Source: Rothia nasisuis
GTDB lineage: Bacteria > Actinomycetota > Actinomycetes > Actinomycetales > Micrococcaceae
Direction of reading: 5' to 3'
Assembly: GCF_928381405.1 (NCBI RefSeq)
Contig: NZ_CAKMSB010000001.1
Span: 248,001 to 312,000 of the forward strand
DNA length: 64,000 nucleotides
The notes beneath the pieces were generated by a model that was not told the origin of the DNA, ran no database searches, and saw only the letters and a program-made list of their open reading frames with translations. Both the position numbers and the translations under genes were made by a program. This document shows, one piece after another, positions 34,062 to 42,720 of this stretch. Each line of letters begins with the position of its first letter. Position 1 is the first letter of the stretch.

Positions 34062-34664
34062 TTATCCTTCTGCCCACGCTGCGAGGATTCTCTTTTCTTC
34101 CTCTTCAGTAAAGGGCTCGAAGGAGCCCATGTAGACAGTATCCAGCTCGACTCTGCGTTGATCGGCCAGGTTCGCGTACCAGGTGCGCATTTCGTAGTCT
34201 GGGATAATGCTATGTAACCTGCCGGGGTGGTAATTATCTGACCAGGGCTTATCTTTATGGCTCAGAGCACGCAATTGGCTAGCTGACTGCTCCCCGAACT
34301 GTGACCAGATTGCATCAAGGTAGTTGGCAATATTTTCAGGTAGTTCCTGTTTACCGTTTCCACTTTGACTGGCATCTGCTACAACGATAATCCTGCGCCC
34401 AAATTGTTCGTAATGACGGCGGATGGACTCGACAACAGGGCCGTGCTCGAATGCTTCGATATGGGCATCGAAGAGGCGCTGCCCGGTCGACGCGAGGTAA
34501 TTGGCTTGGGCGAAGTAAAGAAGTTTGTGGAGCTTCATCTGAGTAACGTCAGAGTCATCGCGTGAAGCATCACGGGCAAGTAGGTAAGTTGCTACTGCGA
34601 GCGGGGAGATACCTGTGACTAACGGTTCTGCTGCTACTAGTTGTAGGGAATCTGCTGTGCCCAT
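34062..34664 (-). CDS. Panacea-domain (DUF4065, SocA-like) putative antitoxin
   Basis: A 200-residue protein when started at the ATG at 34664, which has a GGAGG ribosome site; further upstream the frame is open but not conserved. The domain signature is clear: ISPLAVATYLLARD…VTQMKLHKLLYFAQANYLASTGQRLFDAHIEAFEHGPVVESIRRHYEQFG, then a helical part ending IPDYEMRTWYANLAD. The family includes SocA and the promiscuous PanA antitoxins that neutralise many unrelated toxins. The order antitoxin then toxin, with a 9-nt gap to the GNAT gene, fits a type II operon. The 3' end of the opposite-side YjbR gene lies 74 nt upstream, so the promoter must be in that short gap. Confidence 0.9.
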   Translation of the reverse strand: MGTADSLQLVAAEPLVTGISPLAVATYLLARDASRDDSDVTQMKLHKLLYFAQANYLASTGQRLFDAHIEAFEHGPVVESIRRHYEQFGRRIIVVADASQSGNGKQELPENIANYLDAIWSQFGEQSASQLRALSHKDKPWSDNYHPGRLHSIIPDYEMRTWYANLADQRRVELDTVYMGSFEPFTEEEEKRILAAWAEG

Positions 34665-34738
34665 GTTGTCCTCCTTCGCGCTGTGTTGTTGTGTTTCTAG
34701 CTTAGTGGTGCGGTTGTGAAAAAGATAGGGGAAGGTGG

Positions 34739-35182
34739 TTACCTTATCCCCGGGGTGATGCTCTCGGTCATCGTCTGCCAGCTGGGCGGACGCTTGGCTT
34801 TGGGCATGGCCTCGACGACGGTGAGGTAGGACTCGGTAATGAGCTCGCAAAGAAGTTCAGCGGGGAGGTCTGGGCCGTTGGTGAGGGTGTACCAGTGGGT
34901 TTTGTTCATGTGCCAGGCCGGACGCGCCGCCGGGTGGGTTTCGATGATGGCGGCGACGTCTGCCGGGTGGGCTTTGAGGTTGACCAGTTGGGTGCCGTCC
35001 TTCTCAGCTAGCACCATGAACCACTTGCCGCTCACGCGGGCAGCTTCGGCCTCGCTGCGGGGGCTGAAGCGGTAGATTTCAGCCTCGGGCAGGGCCAGGG
35101 CGTGCGCGGACGCCGCCTCGTAGAGGGCGCGGGAGGTGGAAAGGGGCATGGGGTCCAAGTTTATATAGTCATCCATCTTCAT
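34739..35182 (-). CDS. MmcQ/YjbR family protein
   Basis: A 147-residue single-domain protein of the YjbR/CyaY-like fold. Recognisable are ALALPEAEIYRFSPRSEAEAARVSGKWFMVLAEKDGTQLVNLKAHPADVAAIIETHPAARPAWHMNKTHWYTLTNGPDLPAELLCELITESYLTVVEAMPK, the standard MmcQ/YjbR layout with KxxHWxxL. Members are annotated as DNA-binding from fold similarity, but the physiological role is unclear. It lies upstream of the Panacea/GNAT pair on the same strand; a 74-nt gap makes a separate promoter for the pair likely. Confidence 0.88.
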   Translation of the reverse strand: MKMDDYINLDPMPLSTSRALYEAASAHALALPEAEIYRFSPRSEAEAARVSGKWFMVLAEKDGTQLVNLKAHPADVAAIIETHPAARPAWHMNKTHWYTLTNGPDLPAELLCELITESYLTVVEAMPKAKRPPSWQTMTESITPGIR

Positions 35183-35252
35183 CTAACAGTCTTTTGCATA
35201 GCAGGACCCTAGTTCTTTTTTCATCTAGTACCCGGCTGTATTTTCATATGGT

Positions 35253-35356
35253 GAAGCAGGCTCACGCTCGCTGCCGACCCTCTCGCCTGGTTCGCTTCGC
35301 TCACGAGGCGATTCACGCCAGCCGCCGAGCCAGCAGCTTCGCTGCGAGCCTGCTTC
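35253..35356. repeat. Dispersed palindromic intergenic repeat, copy 2
   Basis: A 104-bp element with outer arms GAAGCAGGCTC (35253-35263) and GAGCCTGCTTC (35346-35356), perfectly complementary. The interior matches the copy at 10706-10803 closely, but the outer arms differ in sequence while staying complementary, as expected if a folded RNA or DNA hairpin is conserved. It lies in a 233-bp gene-free gap between the defence operon and the yjbR-like gene. Confidence 0.85.
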
Positions 35357-35415
35357 ATCTGCCCTTATGGATAAGCATCCTTTTCCAAATCTCTTGGAAG
35401 GTATAAAGCTTATTA

Positions 35416-36573
35416 CTAATTAACACTTTCTAAAATTTTCTCCAGATCAGATCTCCGACTAGACAATGATCTATGTAGCCTCTCACGCACCAACTCCTCA
35501 ATACCGTCTTTATATTCTCGAAATATCCTACGAATCCAAATCAAAGGAGATATGATTGTATAGATGATAGAGAATAGAAACAAAAGACTAACCAGCCAAC
35601 CAGATACGCCACCACCAACCACCAATGCACCATAAATAACACCACTCGTGATCATTATCGGAGATAGACTCAATAGAATTGCTACCACCACCATCAGAGA
35701 CAACTCTAAAACATTTTTCTCTGAAGCTACACTCCCTACAAAGCGAATTCTATTCCATCGCTCAAATATAAAAACAATAAAGCCGAGAGGGAATACAAAA
35801 GTGAATACGAATAATACGACCATTTTTCCGTCTTGCCACCCAAAGACTGAAACAACTACCGATAGAACCAATAGAAGAATAAGAGAAGGGAGATAATACT
35901 TGGCCAACATAAACCTCACTCTAAAAATTCCAGAGTACACACCAGACACACCCTTTGATTTTATTTTTAACACCTTCCCTTGGTAGTCATTCTTCTCGCA
36001 CCATGGAGGAATGGCCAATCTGGAAATCTTTTTATCGATAGACTCCATCTCCTGAAGAACCCTTACGCTCGAAGGGGCTGTATTAAGGGCACCAAAAATA
36101 AAAACAAAAGATGAAATAATCATCGAAAAAAGCAGTTGGACAAAATTCTCTTCATTATGATAATAACCGGACCACACTTGAAACCCAAGCAACGACAAAG
36201 AAGAAGCGACAGCAATCAGAGAAATTAACGATATTGTCACTGAAAGATATCTCAGATTCTCCATGTAATCTAATTCAGCTTCCACCATCAATTTTCCTGG
36301 AATAATTGATAGTGCAATCATTAGAGCAACAACCAGTGCAGCCACAGAAAGCCACGTGCTCGAAGGAAAAATTTGAAAAGATTCTACAAGAACGCCGACT
36401 CCCTCCTTGAGCTTTGGTAAAATCTTATAAATATCCTCCCCTTGAATTTTGCCAGCATGAGGAATGAGAATTGAGCATGATACAACCAAAACCGAAGTAG
36501 CCAAAAAAACACTGATTATTATATATAAGTAACCCGTAAAAATATCTTTACGGGTCGGCACTCTAACATTCAT
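35416..36573 (-). CDS. Multi-pass membrane protein, end of the restriction-like operon
   Basis: A 385-residue protein that I do not recognise. It has about eight hydrophobic segments (starting near residues 11, 55, 88, 143, 228, 250, 285 and 308), a central charged loop of about 50 residues with SIDKKISRLAIPPWCEKNDYQGK, and a basic C-terminal tail ending in EELVRERLHRSLSSRRSDLEKILESVN. Codon use and base composition are clearly AT-richer than the flanking core genes, suggesting transfer. The ATG at 36573 lies 1 nt after the stop of the GIY-YIG gene, so translation is coupled and it is probably part of the same system, perhaps as a membrane effector. That role is inferred from position only. 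Confidence 0.8.
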   Translation of the reverse strand: MNVRVPTRKDIFTGYLYIIISVFLATSVLVVSCSILIPHAGKIQGEDIYKILPKLKEGVGVLVESFQIFPSSTWLSVAALVVALMIALSIIPGKLMVEAELDYMENLRYLSVTISLISLIAVASSLSLLGFQVWSGYYHNEENFVQLLFSMIISSFVFIFGALNTAPSSVRVLQEMESIDKKISRLAIPPWCEKNDYQGKVLKIKSKGVSGVYSGIFRVRFMLAKYYLPSLILLLVLSVVVSVFGWQDGKMVVLFVFTFVFPLGFIVFIFERWNRIRFVGSVASEKNVLELSLMVVVAILLSLSPIMITSGVIYGALVVGGGVSGWLVSLLFLFSIIYTIISPLIWIRRIFREYKDGIEELVRERLHRSLSSRRSDLEKILESVN

Positions 36574-36574
36574 T

Positions 36575-37774
36575 TCAGCTCTCTCCGATATATTTCAGCT
36601 TCTGCAGCTCCGGTACGTACTCGAAGTCCACGATGTCACCATTGATGACCATGAGTACAGCCTGATCAATAACCTCTAGGGGTACTATGAACCACTCTGA
36701 GGGTTTGAAAGGCTGCCCAGCTTCGTCGCTCAAAACGATGTCCAGGCGTACGTCACTAAAGATTCTGTGGAGGAGGTGCTCCAGCTTTGAAGCCTTCACA
36801 TTCTGCACCGCGTATTCTGCAACCAATTCAACCGGTGCCATCAGGTAGGTGGGCTGTGTCTCTGCATGAGCTATTCGCTTCTGCACAGGCCCGCGCGAAA
36901 ACCCGATCTTATAAAGGTCACGAAGCTGCGCAATATCCGGGTTAGTGCTCATCGATTTCAGCACATAAATGTAGCCGTCGGGCATGAAGTTATCGCCCAG
37001 TTCTTCGGTTGCGAAGTCACTGTGGTTTGTTTCTTGTAGGGCTAGGCCGTCTTTCTCCCCTAGCCGTACAGCCAGTGATTGGCGGTACATAGAGGATTCA
37101 GTACCGTTTTCGAAGATAACTCTCAGCCGCTCCTTGGGTACCATTCGATCACCATTTTTGACGTGTTCGGTCTCCCCTACCTCTGCCACGTAAAGCATGA
37201 CTCCGCCGAGTACGAAGAAGCGCCCCTGCTTGATGGTTGAGACTCCAGTGTAGTCACCAAGTTTCAGCTCCCCAGTTTCCAGTTGCTGGTGTTTAAGCTC
37301 GAAGAAGGGCTTGAACTTTTCAAAGTCTTCGGCTTTTTTACGCTGAGCTACATCTAACTCATCGGGTTCTCGTTGCAGCTCCTCCATGCCAGTGAAGTCG
37401 TAGATATCATTCTCGTCTTCAAGCAGGTCAAAAACATCGATGTCACTTTCAAATAGCTCATCGACGCTGGTGGGTGCTTCGGGTAGAGCCAGAAGGTCAA
37501 ACTCGTCTAGGTGCCGTACTAGATCAGCTTTGGCTTCATCATTGAGGAAACCCACTAGTCGTGCCCCTAGTTTTCGTTCTGAAATCTCAAGGGTTTCAGG
37601 CGAGGGCAGGCGGTCGTGCTCCCGTCGGAAATCTACGATCTCAAGAAAGGCACGTTCAAGCCGATCGGTAGCGGTAATGGGCTTGGGTTTCTCGGGGGTA
37701 TCGAGCAGCCCGTCGGTGTCATCAGCAATGAGCTGGTCTAACAAATCATCGAATGAGGTTTTCTCAATGCTCAT
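36575..37774 (-). CDS. GIY-YIG (T5orf172/Mug113-type) nuclease
   Basis: A 399-residue protein with a C-terminal GIY-YIG nuclease domain: GYIYVLKSM (about 267-275), DLYKIGFSRGPVQKRIAHAE (YxIG at 288-291 and the catalytic Arg about 300) and ASKLEHLLHRIF (metal-binding Glu about 332). The N-terminal 250 residues are acidic and include DRLERAFLEIVDFRREHDRLPSPE, a small helical module also seen in restriction-associated proteins, plus a central domain around LGDYTGVSTIKQGRFFVLGGVMLYVAEVGE. It sits between the helicase 3' fragment (12-nt gap) and the membrane protein. Its likely role is DNA cleavage in the methyltransferase/helicase system. Confidence 0.9.
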   Translation of the reverse strand: MSIEKTSFDDLLDQLIADDTDGLLDTPEKPKPITATDRLERAFLEIVDFRREHDRLPSPETLEISERKLGARLVGFLNDEAKADLVRHLDEFDLLALPEAPTSVDELFESDIDVFDLLEDENDIYDFTGMEELQREPDELDVAQRKKAEDFEKFKPFFELKHQQLETGELKLGDYTGVSTIKQGRFFVLGGVMLYVAEVGETEHVKNGDRMVPKERLRVIFENGTESSMYRQSLAVRLGEKDGLALQETNHSDFATEELGDNFMPDGYIYVLKSMSTNPDIAQLRDLYKIGFSRGPVQKRIAHAETQPTYLMAPVELVAEYAVQNVKASKLEHLLHRIFSDVRLDIVLSDEAGQPFKPSEWFIVPLEVIDQAVLMVINGDIVDFEYVPELQKLKYIGES

Positions 37775-37786
37775 GGATTAGCCTTC

Positions 37787-38035
37787 CTAGCTCTGTGACT
37801 CTGTTTCGGGTGCCTGCCCAGCAGCTGCCCGTCGCTGTTCCCGTTCTCGCTTAGCTTTTTGCAGGATGAGTAGGGCTTCAGCATAGGTACGTTCGGTGGC
37901 GTCTTCGGTTCGACGTTCGGGTTTGCGGCCGTTGACCTGTACCCACATTTTAATTTTGGGGTAGAGAGCCAAGGCTTCTTCCGGTGTCATCACGATTTTA
38001 TTGGTGGCTATGGTATCTGAAATAAGCCGAAGCAC
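37787..38035 (-). pseudogene. Displaced C-terminal part of the helicase
   Basis: An 82-codon frame (LRLISDTIATNKIVMTPEEALALYPKIKMWVQVNGRKPERRTEDATERTYAEALLILQKAKREREQRR…). It would need a GTG start inside the end of the helicase gene with no ribosome site. Adding one base to the G7 run at 38039-38045 joins it in frame to the helicase, giving a protein of about 666 residues ending in this segment. It is therefore best read as the helicase C-terminus, cut off by a frameshift. An independent small gene is possible but less likely. Confidence 0.75.
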
Positions 38036-39786
38036 ATTGGGGGGGTGACTGACTTTGAGAGTACCTCAAAGGCTTTCTGGAAGGGGTTAATAGTGTCAAT
38101 CAGGTTGATGTTGAGGTCGTCAATGTTGATGAACTTATCAGCCATCATCACAAATTTTTTATCACCTACGTTGCGTACTTCGCCGTTCTTGACGACGGAG
38201 TCCACAACAACCTGCTGACGGACTTCTTCTACTTCTTCATCATTGAGGTCGGGGTACTGGGTGCGGATAATTTTGGGGATGATGACCTTGTTAGTGGTTT
38301 CTGCATCGAGGGCTCCTGTTGCGGCTCGGGCAAAGGAGTCATCTTGCAGGATTTTGGCTTTGAGGTCGTTAAGGTCGGTGCGGACGATTTGGCGTACTCG
38401 TTCTGTTGAGGGTTCTTTGAAGCCTTTGATGGCGATGGTGCCGGGGTCGGGGTAGTCGTCGTTCCCCTTTTTGGCTTTGAAGTTGAAGTTGGGGGCTAGT
38501 ACCTGTTCCATGAGCAGGGATGCTGTGATGGCTTTGAGGGTGTTGTTGACGGAGACTGTGACCTGGCTTTGGGCGGCGTCTGGTTCGGCGATGAGGTTGG
38601 TGAATTGGGCGTGGGTTTTGCCTTCTGAGTCTCGGGTGACTCGCCCAATGATTTGGATGACTTCGGTGAGGGAGGCTCGGTAGCCGACGGTGAGGGCGTG
38701 TTCTGCGTAGGGCCAGTCGAAGCCTTCTTTGGCCATGCCGAGTGCGATGATGATGTCTACTGCGTCGCGGTTTGTGGAGGCGATGGTGGTGAGGTAGGTG
38801 AGGGTAGCGCTGCGTTTTTTGGGGTCGGTGTCGTCTACGAGGTCGGCTACGCGCACCAGTTGGCCGGTGTCTTTGCGGCGCATGACGATGATTCCGGTGT
38901 CGTCTTCGGTTTCTACGTGGTCGCCGATGGTGTCGAGGATGAAGCCGACTTCTTCGTATTTGTCTTTGGTAGATTCGCCTGATCCAACGCTGGGTATGTG
39001 CAGGATGGTTTTCTTGTCGAGGTCGAGTACCTGGTCGATGGCGTCGGTGTAGCGCCCCTGGTAGAAGTGGTGGCCAATTCCTAGGGTTTTGAGGTGTTGG
39101 TAGCCGTTGAGCTGGTCGTAGTAGTTGAAGGTGACGGGGGTGAATTTGGCTTCATCTTCGGGGGTGAGCACGGGTACGGAGTCGCCGCGGAAGTAGGAAC
39201 CTGTCATGGCGACGATGTGGGCGTCGGAGTGGGCCATGATGTCGCTGAGTAGGGAGCCGAGGCGGCTGTTGTCGAGGTCTGCTGAGACGTGGTGGAATTC
39301 GTCGATGGCGAGCACGGTGCCGTTGAATTCTTCGGGGGCGAGTTTTTCGAAGGCGAAGCGTAGGGTGGCGTGGGTGCAGACGAGGACGGTGTCTGGGCCT
39401 TTGAGGAAATTGGTGAAGCGGTCTACTTTTTTACTGGATGAGCCGGGGGTACAGAGGTTGTTTTCGGGTTTGACGTCCCAGTCGGCGAAGAAGCCGTGGG
39501 CGGTGAGCTTGGTGCTGGCGAAGGAGGCGCCGATGGAGCGTTCGGGAACGGCGACGATGACCTTGGTGCGGTCTTGGTTGAAGAGTTTGTCGAGGCCGAC
39601 GAACATGAGGGCACGGGATTTGCCGGAGGCCGGGGGTGCTTTGACCAGTAGGTATTGGGCGGCTCGTTCGGCGTAGACGCGGCGTTGCATTTCGCGCATG
39701 CCCAGTTCGTCGGTGGTGACGGAGGTGCCTGCTTGGGCGTAGGTGACGTTGACGATGTTCTTGGTCTTGTCGGTTGGAGTGCTCAT
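38008..39786 (-). CDS. SF2 DEAD/DEAH-type helicase, probably frameshifted at its 3' end
   Basis: A 592-residue superfamily 2 ATPase. Walker A is KAPPASGKS (49-57), Walker B is AIDEFHH (D162-E163-F164-H165), motif III is MTGSYF, and motifs V/VI read IALGMAKEGFDWP and EVIQIIGRVTR. It starts 3 nt after the methyltransferase stop. The last residues, PPMCFGLFQIP, arise after a run of seven C (minus strand) and look out of frame; one more C continues into the conserved-looking C-terminal segment at 37787-38035. It likely powers DNA translocation for restriction together with the GIY-YIG nuclease. Whether the slip is phase variation, mutation or a sequencing error cannot be told from one sequence. 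Confidence 0.88.
   Translation of the reverse strand: MSTPTDKTKNIVNVTYAQAGTSVTTDELGMREMQRRVYAERAAQYLLVKAPPASGKSRALMFVGLDKLFNQDRTKVIVAVPERSIGASFASTKLTAHGFFADWDVKPENNLCTPGSSSKKVDRFTNFLKGPDTVLVCTHATLRFAFEKLAPEEFNGTVLAIDEFHHVSADLDNSRLGSLLSDIMAHSDAHIVAMTGSYFRGDSVPVLTPEDEAKFTPVTFNYYDQLNGYQHLKTLGIGHHFYQGRYTDAIDQVLDLDKKTILHIPSVGSGESTKDKYEEVGFILDTIGDHVETEDDTGIIVMRRKDTGQLVRVADLVDDTDPKKRSATLTYLTTIASTNRDAVDIIIALGMAKEGFDWPYAEHALTVGYRASLTEVIQIIGRVTRDSEGKTHAQFTNLIAEPDAAQSQVTVSVNNTLKAITASLLMEQVLAPNFNFKAKKGNDDYPDPGTIAIKGFKEPSTERVRQIVRTDLNDLKAKILQDDSFARAATGALDAETTNKVIIPKIIRTQYPDLNDEEVEEVRQQVVVDSVVKNGEVRNVGDKKFVMMADKFINIDDLNINLIDTINPFQKAFEVLSKSVTPPMCFGLFQIP
38039..38045. repeat. G7 homopolymer at the helicase frameshift
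   Basis: Seven consecutive G (C on the coding strand) at the exact position where the helicase frame ends and its presumed C-terminus continues in another frame. Homopolymers of this kind slip during replication and can switch genes on and off; they are also a common place for assembly errors. Confidence 0.7.
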
Positions 39787-39788
39787 GG

Positions 39789-42587
39789 TTAGTTCTCGTG
39801 GGTGGTGGGTGTGGTGGCAGGTGCGGACGCGGTTGTTTTGGGTCCGCGGGCCCTGCGGCTGGTTTTCTTGGCGGCTTTGGCAGCTGCTTCGCCTTCTGCT
39901 TCTTCGGCGGTCATTTTTTCGTAGAGATCGAAGAGTACTGCCAGGCGTTCTTCGTCTGTTTCGAAGGGTTTTTTGGAGTAGAGGGAGTCGACGAGGTAGT
40001 CGATAGCCAGGTGGGCGCTTTTCAAGTCGTCTGGCATTTTGTCGGGGTCGTAGAGTTCAGCCAGGGTCTTCTCGCAGTGGTACTCACGGACGTCAAGGAC
40101 GCGCAGGGCAGCAGCGGTCAGCTTCTCCTTAGTCTTCTCGTTGAGTGGAGGAACCGGGAAGGTGTTGTAGACCAGGGTGTTGGTATAACGTAACCGAGTT
40201 TCAAGTTTGCCACCAACAGTAGCTACCCAAACCATGTGTAGTCGCGAGGTGAGAAGAGCAAAAAGCCAGGGTTCAGCGTCATAAATCGCATACGCAAGAT
40301 TTGAGATAACGGTATCATCACCCACAAAGCCAATCGGAATATAAGATCGCCGCTCAGAAGAAACGCTTGGAACGATAATAGCCTTCCCAATATTCTGTTC
40401 CCGGAAACGCCAAGGAGTCTCAGCTAATTTTTGAGCCCCTTTGTCGCGGCTTGCCAGCCTCATCTTTTTTACTCGGTTGAACCGTTCGCCGACAAGTGGC
40501 GAGTCCTTCAACATTAAATATTCAGATTCATTTATCCAAAGGCAGAAACGATCTTTACCGTTGATATACTCGCTCGCGCCAACAAATTTTTTTAAGAACT
40601 TTGACAGACTATTTCCAGCAGCTATTAGTTCATCTTTTTCATTGCTTGATAATATTAGATTCCCCCCGTCGACAGATTTGTTACCAAATTTCATAGCAGG
40701 AAATTCAGAACATAAAGGATTACTTCTACCCGACACTATTAAATCATCACCATCAGTCAAATAGGGAGATATATTATCCACAATTTGACTCACTTTTTCA
40801 GAATACAAGTATTTACTATCTTGAGATAGGTTTCTGAGACTAATCACCACTACGGAGACACCCGCATTCCGTTTGGCGTTGTTCTCCCATTTAAAGGAGG
40901 TATAGGCGTAGCCAATCTCAATCCCACCACTAAGGATCGTAGGGAACATGAGGGCTACGTGGTCGCCTTGGGCTACTGAGTTCGTTGAGACGAAGGCTAG
41001 CTGGGCCTTTGTGCCGCGGATATGGTCCGCTCCCTTAACGAACCAGAGGGCAATATAGTCCAGTTTCTTAGAGTAGGGTCGCTCCCCAAATACGTAGGGG
41101 AAGTCTTCCTTTTGCTCCTTGGTTTGCATGGAAGATCCCACATAGGGTGGATTACCGATCAGATATACTTCATCTGTTCCCTCGTTGGGGCAGATCTGCT
41201 TCCAGTCGAGGCGGGTGGCGTTACCGGCCTTAATCTGGCCTGTCTCTTTGAGGGGAATCAGAGGAATTTCGATGCTGAATTTTTCCTTGAACTCCCGGTT
41301 CATCTGGTGCTTGGCAATCCAGAGGGAGAGCACCGCTATTTCTACCGCAAAGTCGTCGATCTCAATGCCGTAGAAGTGTTCAATGGAAATCTGTGAGTCG
41401 TGGTAGAGGAAGCCCTGCTTGTTACCGCCAATCGTTTGGAGGCGCTCTAAGATAGCGTGTTCCAGGCGGCGGAGCTCCTTGTAGGCAATGACCAAGAAAT
41501 TACCGGACCCACAGGCAGGGTCAAAGATTCGGATTGCCGCTATGCGATTCAGTAGTTTCTGTAGTTTCTTGACGCTGTTGTAGGCTGCGTCGAACTCTTC
41601 GCGCAACTCATCCAGGAAGAGGGGTTCGATGGTTTTGAGAATGTTCGGCACCGAGGTGTAGTGCTGCCCTAGGTCAGAGCGCTGACCCGGGGCAACCACT
41701 GCCTGGAACATGGAACCGAAAATATCCGGGTTGATCTCCTGCCATTTGAGGGTGCCCAGCTCAATGAGGGACTCCCTTGCCTTCTGGGTAAAGGCAGGCA
41801 CCACGAGCCCCTCGTTCTCACCGCCCCTACTGAACAGCCGGCCGTTCACGTAGGGGAAGTCCGCAAAAACCCCGGTCTTCTCGTGGGGATCAGAGGTATC
41901 AAGGGCATCAAAGAGACCTGTCAAGAATTCCTGGGTGTCACTACCATCCGCCTGGGTGAACCTGCTTACCGCATTCGTGAACTGGTTATCGTCAAAAATT
42001 CCGGTGTCCTCTGCGAAGAAGCAGAAGAGCAGGCGGGTAAAAAACACGTTAAGCAGGTGGCGGGCGCTCTCCGACTCAGTTACATGCGGGTTGGCTGAAA
42101 GCAGTTCATCAAAAAGCTTGCCCATCTTTTCAGCTGCCTTGACATCGGCGTGGGCTTCTGAGGTGTACTGGGCTTTTTCCATCCCGGCCCAGGGAAGGAA
42201 AAAGGTGAACTTCTGGTCGATCTGGGCAATAGGGGTTGCGAGAGTTTCACCGGTTTTGGTGTCAGCGGCCAACAGTTCCTGGTAGTCAGTCACGATAATA
42301 AACCGCGGGGAATAGCGGGTGACGTGGGCTGCGAGCCGGAGCTTTTCTAAAAGTTCTAGGGTGTCTTGCCCGGGCCAGGCTTCGCTGAAGTAGACGTAGT
42401 TCTTCAGGGCAACCTCGCGGTCAGGATCCTGAGCAACATTCAGATGCCCGCTTCTGAGGCGGCTAATGGTGCTTTTGGGGCGGCCGTAAGCTGCCAGCAG
42501 GTCGAAGATGAAGTCCTGGTCATAGACTTCACGCCGTCCTAGCGGCTTCATGCGTTCCTCAATTGCGGAAAGGTTCAACCGAGCCAT
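39789..42587 (-). CDS. MmeI-like class I N6-adenine DNA methyltransferase
   Basis: A 932-residue enzyme related to the MmeI/type IIG methylases. It has an N-terminal domain (LNLSAIEERMKPLG…RYSPRFIIVTDYQELLAADTKTGE), a helical linker, the SAM motif IRIFDPACGSGNFLVIAYKELRRLE (about 350), the adenine-methylase motif YLIGNPPYVG (NPPY about 476-480), a target-recognition region and a coiled C-terminal tail ending in KKTSRRARGPKTT. I see no clear PD-ExK nuclease motif in the N-terminus, unlike MmeI itself, which fits cleavage being done by the separate GIY-YIG and helicase proteins. It is the first gene of the operon, with GGGGAG before its ATG, and is 3 nt from the helicase. It would modify host DNA and define specificity. 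Confidence 0.93.
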   Translation of the reverse strand: MARLNLSAIEERMKPLGRREVYDQDFIFDLLAAYGRPKSTISRLRSGHLNVAQDPDREVALKNYVYFSEAWPGQDTLELLEKLRLAAHVTRYSPRFIIVTDYQELLAADTKTGETLATPIAQIDQKFTFFLPWAGMEKAQYTSEAHADVKAAEKMGKLFDELLSANPHVTESESARHLLNVFFTRLLFCFFAEDTGIFDDNQFTNAVSRFTQADGSDTQEFLTGLFDALDTSDPHEKTGVFADFPYVNGRLFSRGGENEGLVVPAFTQKARESLIELGTLKWQEINPDIFGSMFQAVVAPGQRSDLGQHYTSVPNILKTIEPLFLDELREEFDAAYNSVKKLQKLLNRIAAIRIFDPACGSGNFLVIAYKELRRLEHAILERLQTIGGNKQGFLYHDSQISIEHFYGIEIDDFAVEIAVLSLWIAKHQMNREFKEKFSIEIPLIPLKETGQIKAGNATRLDWKQICPNEGTDEVYLIGNPPYVGSSMQTKEQKEDFPYVFGERPYSKKLDYIALWFVKGADHIRGTKAQLAFVSTNSVAQGDHVALMFPTILSGGIEIGYAYTSFKWENNAKRNAGVSVVVISLRNLSQDSKYLYSEKVSQIVDNISPYLTDGDDLIVSGRSNPLCSEFPAMKFGNKSVDGGNLILSSNEKDELIAAGNSLSKFLKKFVGASEYINGKDRFCLWINESEYLMLKDSPLVGERFNRVKKMRLASRDKGAQKLAETPWRFREQNIGKAIIVPSVSSERRSYIPIGFVGDDTVISNLAYAIYDAEPWLFALLTSRLHMVWVATVGGKLETRLRYTNTLVYNTFPVPPLNEKTKEKLTAAALRVLDVREYHCEKTLAELYDPDKMPDDLKSAHLAIDYLVDSLYSKKPFETDEERLAVLFDLYEKMTAEEAEGEAAAKAAKKTSRRARGPKTTASAPATTPTTHEN

Positions 42588-42720
42588 GCCACTCCCCTAT
42601 GGTGATAAGATTTCGACTTCTCTAAGGATACCCATTCTGGGCTTCGGCTAGACGATGTAGACACTACAGCATCACAGCGAAAGGCTTTCTGGGGCCTATC
42701 TACCCTGGGATAATTGGAGC

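Noticed and set aside
37787-38035. Independent 82-codon gene
   Set aside because: It needs a GTG start without a ribosome site inside the helicase end and joins the helicase in frame if one base is added to the G7 run.
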